A stretch of 64,000 nt of DNA, from NCBI GenBank assembly GCA_004017275.1, contig SAKE01000006.1:82662-146661 (forward strand), read 5' to 3'. The notes below the pieces were generated by a model, which saw only the letters and a list, made by a program, of their open reading frames with translations, did not search any database and was not told the DNA's origin. The stretch's first letter is position 1; each line of letters opens with the position of its first letter. Origin of the DNA: Mesorhizobium sp. (GTDB lineage: Bacteria > Pseudomonadota > Alphaproteobacteria > Rhizobiales > Rhizobiaceae). Made by a program: the position numbers and the translations under genes. Positions 61,303 through 64,000 of the stretch are shown here, in pieces.

Positions 61303-63875
61303 GCGATACGAAATCGGGTGACGACAATACGCTGAGTGTGACGCCGAAGAAGACCTTGACGCTGAAGCGCCCCGGTATGGAACAGGGCACTGTGCGCCAG
61401 AACTTCTCGCACGGCCGCACCAAGCAGGTCGTCGTCGAAACCAAGAAGCGCAAGTTCTCGATGCCCGGCGACAAGCCGGAGCCGGTTGCCGCCCCCGTCT
61501 TCACGCCGAAGCCGGCGGTCGTGGCCGCACCCGTCGTCGTGCAGGAAGCACCGAAGGCGCCGCCACCCCCGCCGCCACCGGCCCCGGTCGGGCGCAGCGG
61601 CATGGTGCTGAACGAACTGTCGCGCAGTGAAATGGAAGCACGCCGCAGGGCACTCGAAGGCTCGAAGGTTCGCGAGGTCGAGGACCGTCAGCGCGCCGTC
61701 GAGGATGCCAAGCGCCGCGCCGAGGATGAAGAGCGCCGCAAGCGCGAACGCGACGAATCCGCGCGCCGTCAGGCCGAGGAAGAGGCGCGGCTGCAGACCG
61801 AGGCCGAGTCCCGTCGTCGGGCCGAGGAAGAGGCGCGCCGCCGCGCGCCGCTGACCGCCGAACTGGCGACAGTCGACGACGAGGAAGAGGTCAAGCCGAA
61901 GCGGGTTGGTGCCGGCGCACCGGTGCGCCGTCCGGTCACGCCTGAAGTGGCGCGTCCGGCCAAGCCGACCAAGAGCGAGGAAGATCGCCGCCGTGGCAAG
62001 CTGACGCTGAATTCAGCCTTGTCCGACGAAGATGCGCGGGCTCGTTCGCTGTCGTCGATGCGTCGCCGCCAGGAAAAATTCAAACGCGCGATGCACAATG
62101 AGCCGCGCGAGAAAGTCATGCGCGAAGTGATCCTGCCAGAGACCATCACCATCCAGGAGCTGGCGCAACGCATGTCCGAGCGTGCGGTCGATCTAGTCAA
62201 GTTCTTCATGAAGCAGGGCCAGATCCTGAAGCCCGGCGACGTCATCGACGCCGACACGGCCGAACTGGTTGCCACCGAATTCGGCCACACGGTCCGCCGC
62301 GTCGCCGAGTCCGATATCGAGGAGGGCTTGTTCAACATCGCCGACAACGCCGAGGACCTGGTCTCGCGTCCGCCTGTCGTGACGATCATGGGCCATGTCG
62401 ATCACGGCAAGACCTCGCTGCTCGACGCGATCCGCAACGCCAATGTCGTGTCCGGCGAAGCCGGCGGCATCACCCAGCATATCGGCGCCTACCAGGTCGA
62501 GAAGAACGGTCACAAGATCACCTTCATCGACACGCCCGGCCACGCCGCCTTCACGGCGATGCGTGCTCGTGGCGCCCAGGCGACCGACATTGCCATCCTG
62601 GTGGTTGCGGCCGACGACAGCGTCATGCCGCAGACGATCGAATCGATCAGCCATGCCAAGGCGGCCGGCGTTCCGATCATCGTGGCGATCAACAAGATCG
62701 ACAAGCATGATGCCGATCCGCAGAAAGTGCGCTCCGAACTGCTACGCCACGAGGTCTTCGTGGAATCCATGGGTGGTGAAGTTCTGGACGTTGAAGTGTC
62801 GGCGACCAAGGGCACCAATCTCGACAAGCTGCTCGAGGCGATCCTGCTGCAGGCCGAAATTCTCGACCTGAAGGCCAATCCGGATCGTACCGCCGAGGGT
62901 GTCGTCATCGAAGCCCAGCTCGACAAGGGCCGTGGCCCCGTCGCCACCGTGTTGGTGCAGACCGGCACGTTGATGCCGGGCGACATCCTCGTCGCCGGCA
63001 ACGAATGGGGCCGGGTGCGCGCGCTGGTCAACGATCGTGGCACGCAGATCAAGGAAGCGCCGCCGGCGATGCCGGTCGAAGTGCTTGGCTTGCAGGGCAC
63101 TCCGCAGGCCGGCGACCGCTTCGCAGTGGTCAACAACGAGGCCCGTGCCCGCGAGATCACCGAATACCGCCAGCGTCTGGCGCGCGAGATGGCGGTTGCC
63201 AAGCATGCCGGCCAGCGCGGTTCGCTCGAGCAGATGATGTCGCAGCTGCAGACGAGCGGGCTGAAGGAATTCCCGCTGGTCATCAAGGGCGACGTGCAGG
63301 GCTCGATCGAAGCGATCAACGCCGCGCTGGACAAGCTCGGCACCGACGAAGTGCGTGCGCGCATCGTCCATGCCGGCGCCGGCGCCATCACCGAAAGCGA
63401 CGTGTCGCTGGCGGAGACGTCGGGTGCCGCGATCATCGGCTTCAATGTCCGCGCCAACGTCCAGGCGCGTGCCGCTGCAGCGGCGGCTGGCATCGAGATC
63501 CGCTACTACTCGATCATCTACAACCTCGTGGATGACGTTAAGGCGGCTCTGTCGGGCCTGCTTTCGCCGGAGCGTCGCGAGACCTTCATCGGCAATGCGC
63601 AGATCCTCGAAATCTTCGACATCACCAAGGTCGGCAAGATCGCCGGCTGCCGTGTCACCGAAGGCAAGGTCGAGCGTGGTGCGGGCGTGCGCCTGATCCG
63701 CGACAACGTCGTCATCCACGAAGGCACGCTGAAGACGCTGAAGCGCTTCAAGGACGAAGTTTCGGAAGTTCCCGGCGGCCAGGAGTGCGGCATGGCCTTC
63801 CAGAACTACGAAGACATGCGCGTCGGCGACGTCATCGAGTGCTTCCGCGTCGAGATGGTGACCCGGACACTCTGA
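61299..63875 (+). CDS. infB: Translation initiation factor IF-2
   Basis: An 858-residue GTPase that places initiator tRNA on the 30S subunit. A long N-terminal part contains a Pro-rich stretch (about 88-96) and a highly charged Arg/Glu helix (about 110-190), then the IF2_N domain near 270. The G domain follows with G1 GHVDHGKT at 365-372, DTPGH and NKID, then domains II-IV with the fMet-tRNA-binding C-terminus. It overlaps the YlxR-type gene by four bases. Length is usual for rhizobia. Confidence 0.97.
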   Translation: MSDTKSGDDNTLSVTPKKTLTLKRPGMEQGTVRQNFSHGRTKQVVVETKKRKFSMPGDKPEPVAAPVFTPKPAVVAAPVVVQEAPKAPPPPPPPAPVGRSGMVLNELSRSEMEARRRALEGSKVREVEDRQRAVEDAKRRAEDEERRKRERDESARRQAEEEARLQTEAESRRRAEEEARRRAPLTAELATVDDEEEVKPKRVGAGAPVRRPVTPEVARPAKPTKSEEDRRRGKLTLNSALSDEDARARSLSSMRRRQEKFKRAMHNEPREKVMREVILPETITIQELAQRMSERAVDLVKFFMKQGQILKPGDVIDADTAELVATEFGHTVRRVAESDIEEGLFNIADNAEDLVSRPPVVTIMGHVDHGKTSLLDAIRNANVVSGEAGGITQHIGAYQVEKNGHKITFIDTPGHAAFTAMRARGAQATDIAILVVAADDSVMPQTIESISHAKAAGVPIIVAINKIDKHDADPQKVRSELLRHEVFVESMGGEVLDVEVSATKGTNLDKLLEAILLQAEILDLKANPDRTAEGVVIEAQLDKGRGPVATVLVQTGTLMPGDILVAGNEWGRVRALVNDRGTQIKEAPPAMPVEVLGLQGTPQAGDRFAVVNNEARAREITEYRQRLAREMAVAKHAGQRGSLEQMMSQLQTSGLKEFPLVIKGDVQGSIEAINAALDKLGTDEVRARIVHAGAGAITESDVSLAETSGAAIIGFNVRANVQARAAAAAAGIEIRYYSIIYNLVDDVKAALSGLLSPERRETFIGNAQILEIFDITKVGKIAGCRVTEGKVERGAGVRLIRDNVVIHEGTLKTLKRFKDEVSEVPGGQECGMAFQNYEDMRVGDVIECFRVEMVTRTL

Positions 63876-63897
63876 GTTCGAGTGACGTGTTGATACC

Positions 63898-63925
63898 GGG
63901 CGGTGGTCGAGAGGCCGCCGCCCAA
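63898..63925. repeat. Inverted repeat between infB and rbfA
   Basis: GGGCGG near 63899 and CCGCCC near 63919 form a stem extended by GG/CC pairs. No U-tract follows, so it is more likely an mRNA structure or processing site than a terminator within this operon. Confidence 0.4.
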
Positions 63926-63986
63926 ACCATATGAGACATGCGGCACGGTCCCATCCCGCGCCTCACGCTTTCAGGATTGAGAAAAA

Positions 63987-64000
63987 ATGCCCCGTCCAAC
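63987..64000 (+). CDS. rbfA: Start of ribosome-binding factor A, cut by the window end
   Basis: Only the first codons are visible (ATG at 63987, encoding MPRP and the first two bases of the next codon). The place directly after infB and the MPRPT-like opening fit RbfA, a late 30S-assembly factor, in alphaproteobacteria. The call depends on gene order more than on the few residues. Confidence 0.5.

Overview
The window reads as a core-chromosome segment of an alphaproteobacterium of the order Hyphomicrobiales, most like Mesorhizobium. The grounds are the high GC content, the gene order cytochrome c / kdsB / pheA / NUDIX / HIT / 4.5S RNA / dnaX / ybaB / recR and tsaB / rimI / plsC / miaB / phoH / ybeY / corC / lnt / phrR / metK / trmB / rimP / nusA / ylxR / infB / rbfA, a rhizobial Irr-type iron box, and GC-rich palindromic intergenic mosaic elements of the rhizobial kind. 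The genus is an inference from pattern recognition; no search was run. I see no prophage, insertion sequence, integrase, CRISPR array or tRNA gene.

Layout. 0.2-1.4 kb: an unknown membrane-anchored protein. 1.4-4.2 kb (minus): an ATP-dependent DNA ligase and its partner exonuclease. 4.4-6.6 kb: a TPR methyltransferase, an orphan promoter-terminator unit, a small lipoprotein and a P-loop kinase. 6.6-15.4 kb (minus): a Yej-type peptide ABC importer with two binding proteins, followed by a hydroxyacid reductase. 15.5-26.1 kb: envelope, amino-acid and DNA-metabolism housekeeping genes with 4.5S RNA in the middle. 26.4-31.9 kb: a complete second peptide-type ABC importer. 32.1-37.4 kb (minus): an RND efflux pump with two adaptor lipoproteins. 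37.6-40.2 kb: gabT and a ferredoxin-reductase-like flavoprotein, convergent. 40.3-46.6 kb: an iron cluster headed by a perfect Irr box (imelysin, Bfd, Bfr, di-heme protein, second imelysin-like protein, DUF1513). 46.7-64 kb: a long run of translation, tRNA-modification and envelope genes, ending in the first codons of rbfA.

How they work together. The two importers and the RND pump handle peptide-like substrates and toxic compounds at the envelope. The iron cluster probably joins periplasmic iron handling (imelysin-like proteins, di-heme protein, DUF1513) with cytosolic storage and release (Bfr/Bfd) under one iron-responsive switch. Co-translation is common: many neighbours overlap by 1 or 4 nt.

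Most notable non-coding content: five long palindromic repeats of three families, four of them between or beside genes on one strand, one of which supplies the ribosome-binding site, start codon and first residues of a lytic transglycosylase. Two smaller palindromes ending in TCTAG sit directly upstream of dnaX and recR. Terminator-like hairpins in the leaders of metK and of rimP-nusA-infB suggest attenuation. No wholly new system is evident; the best leads are the repeat-derived gene start, the Irr-boxed imelysin/bacterioferritin cluster and the attenuator-like leaders.
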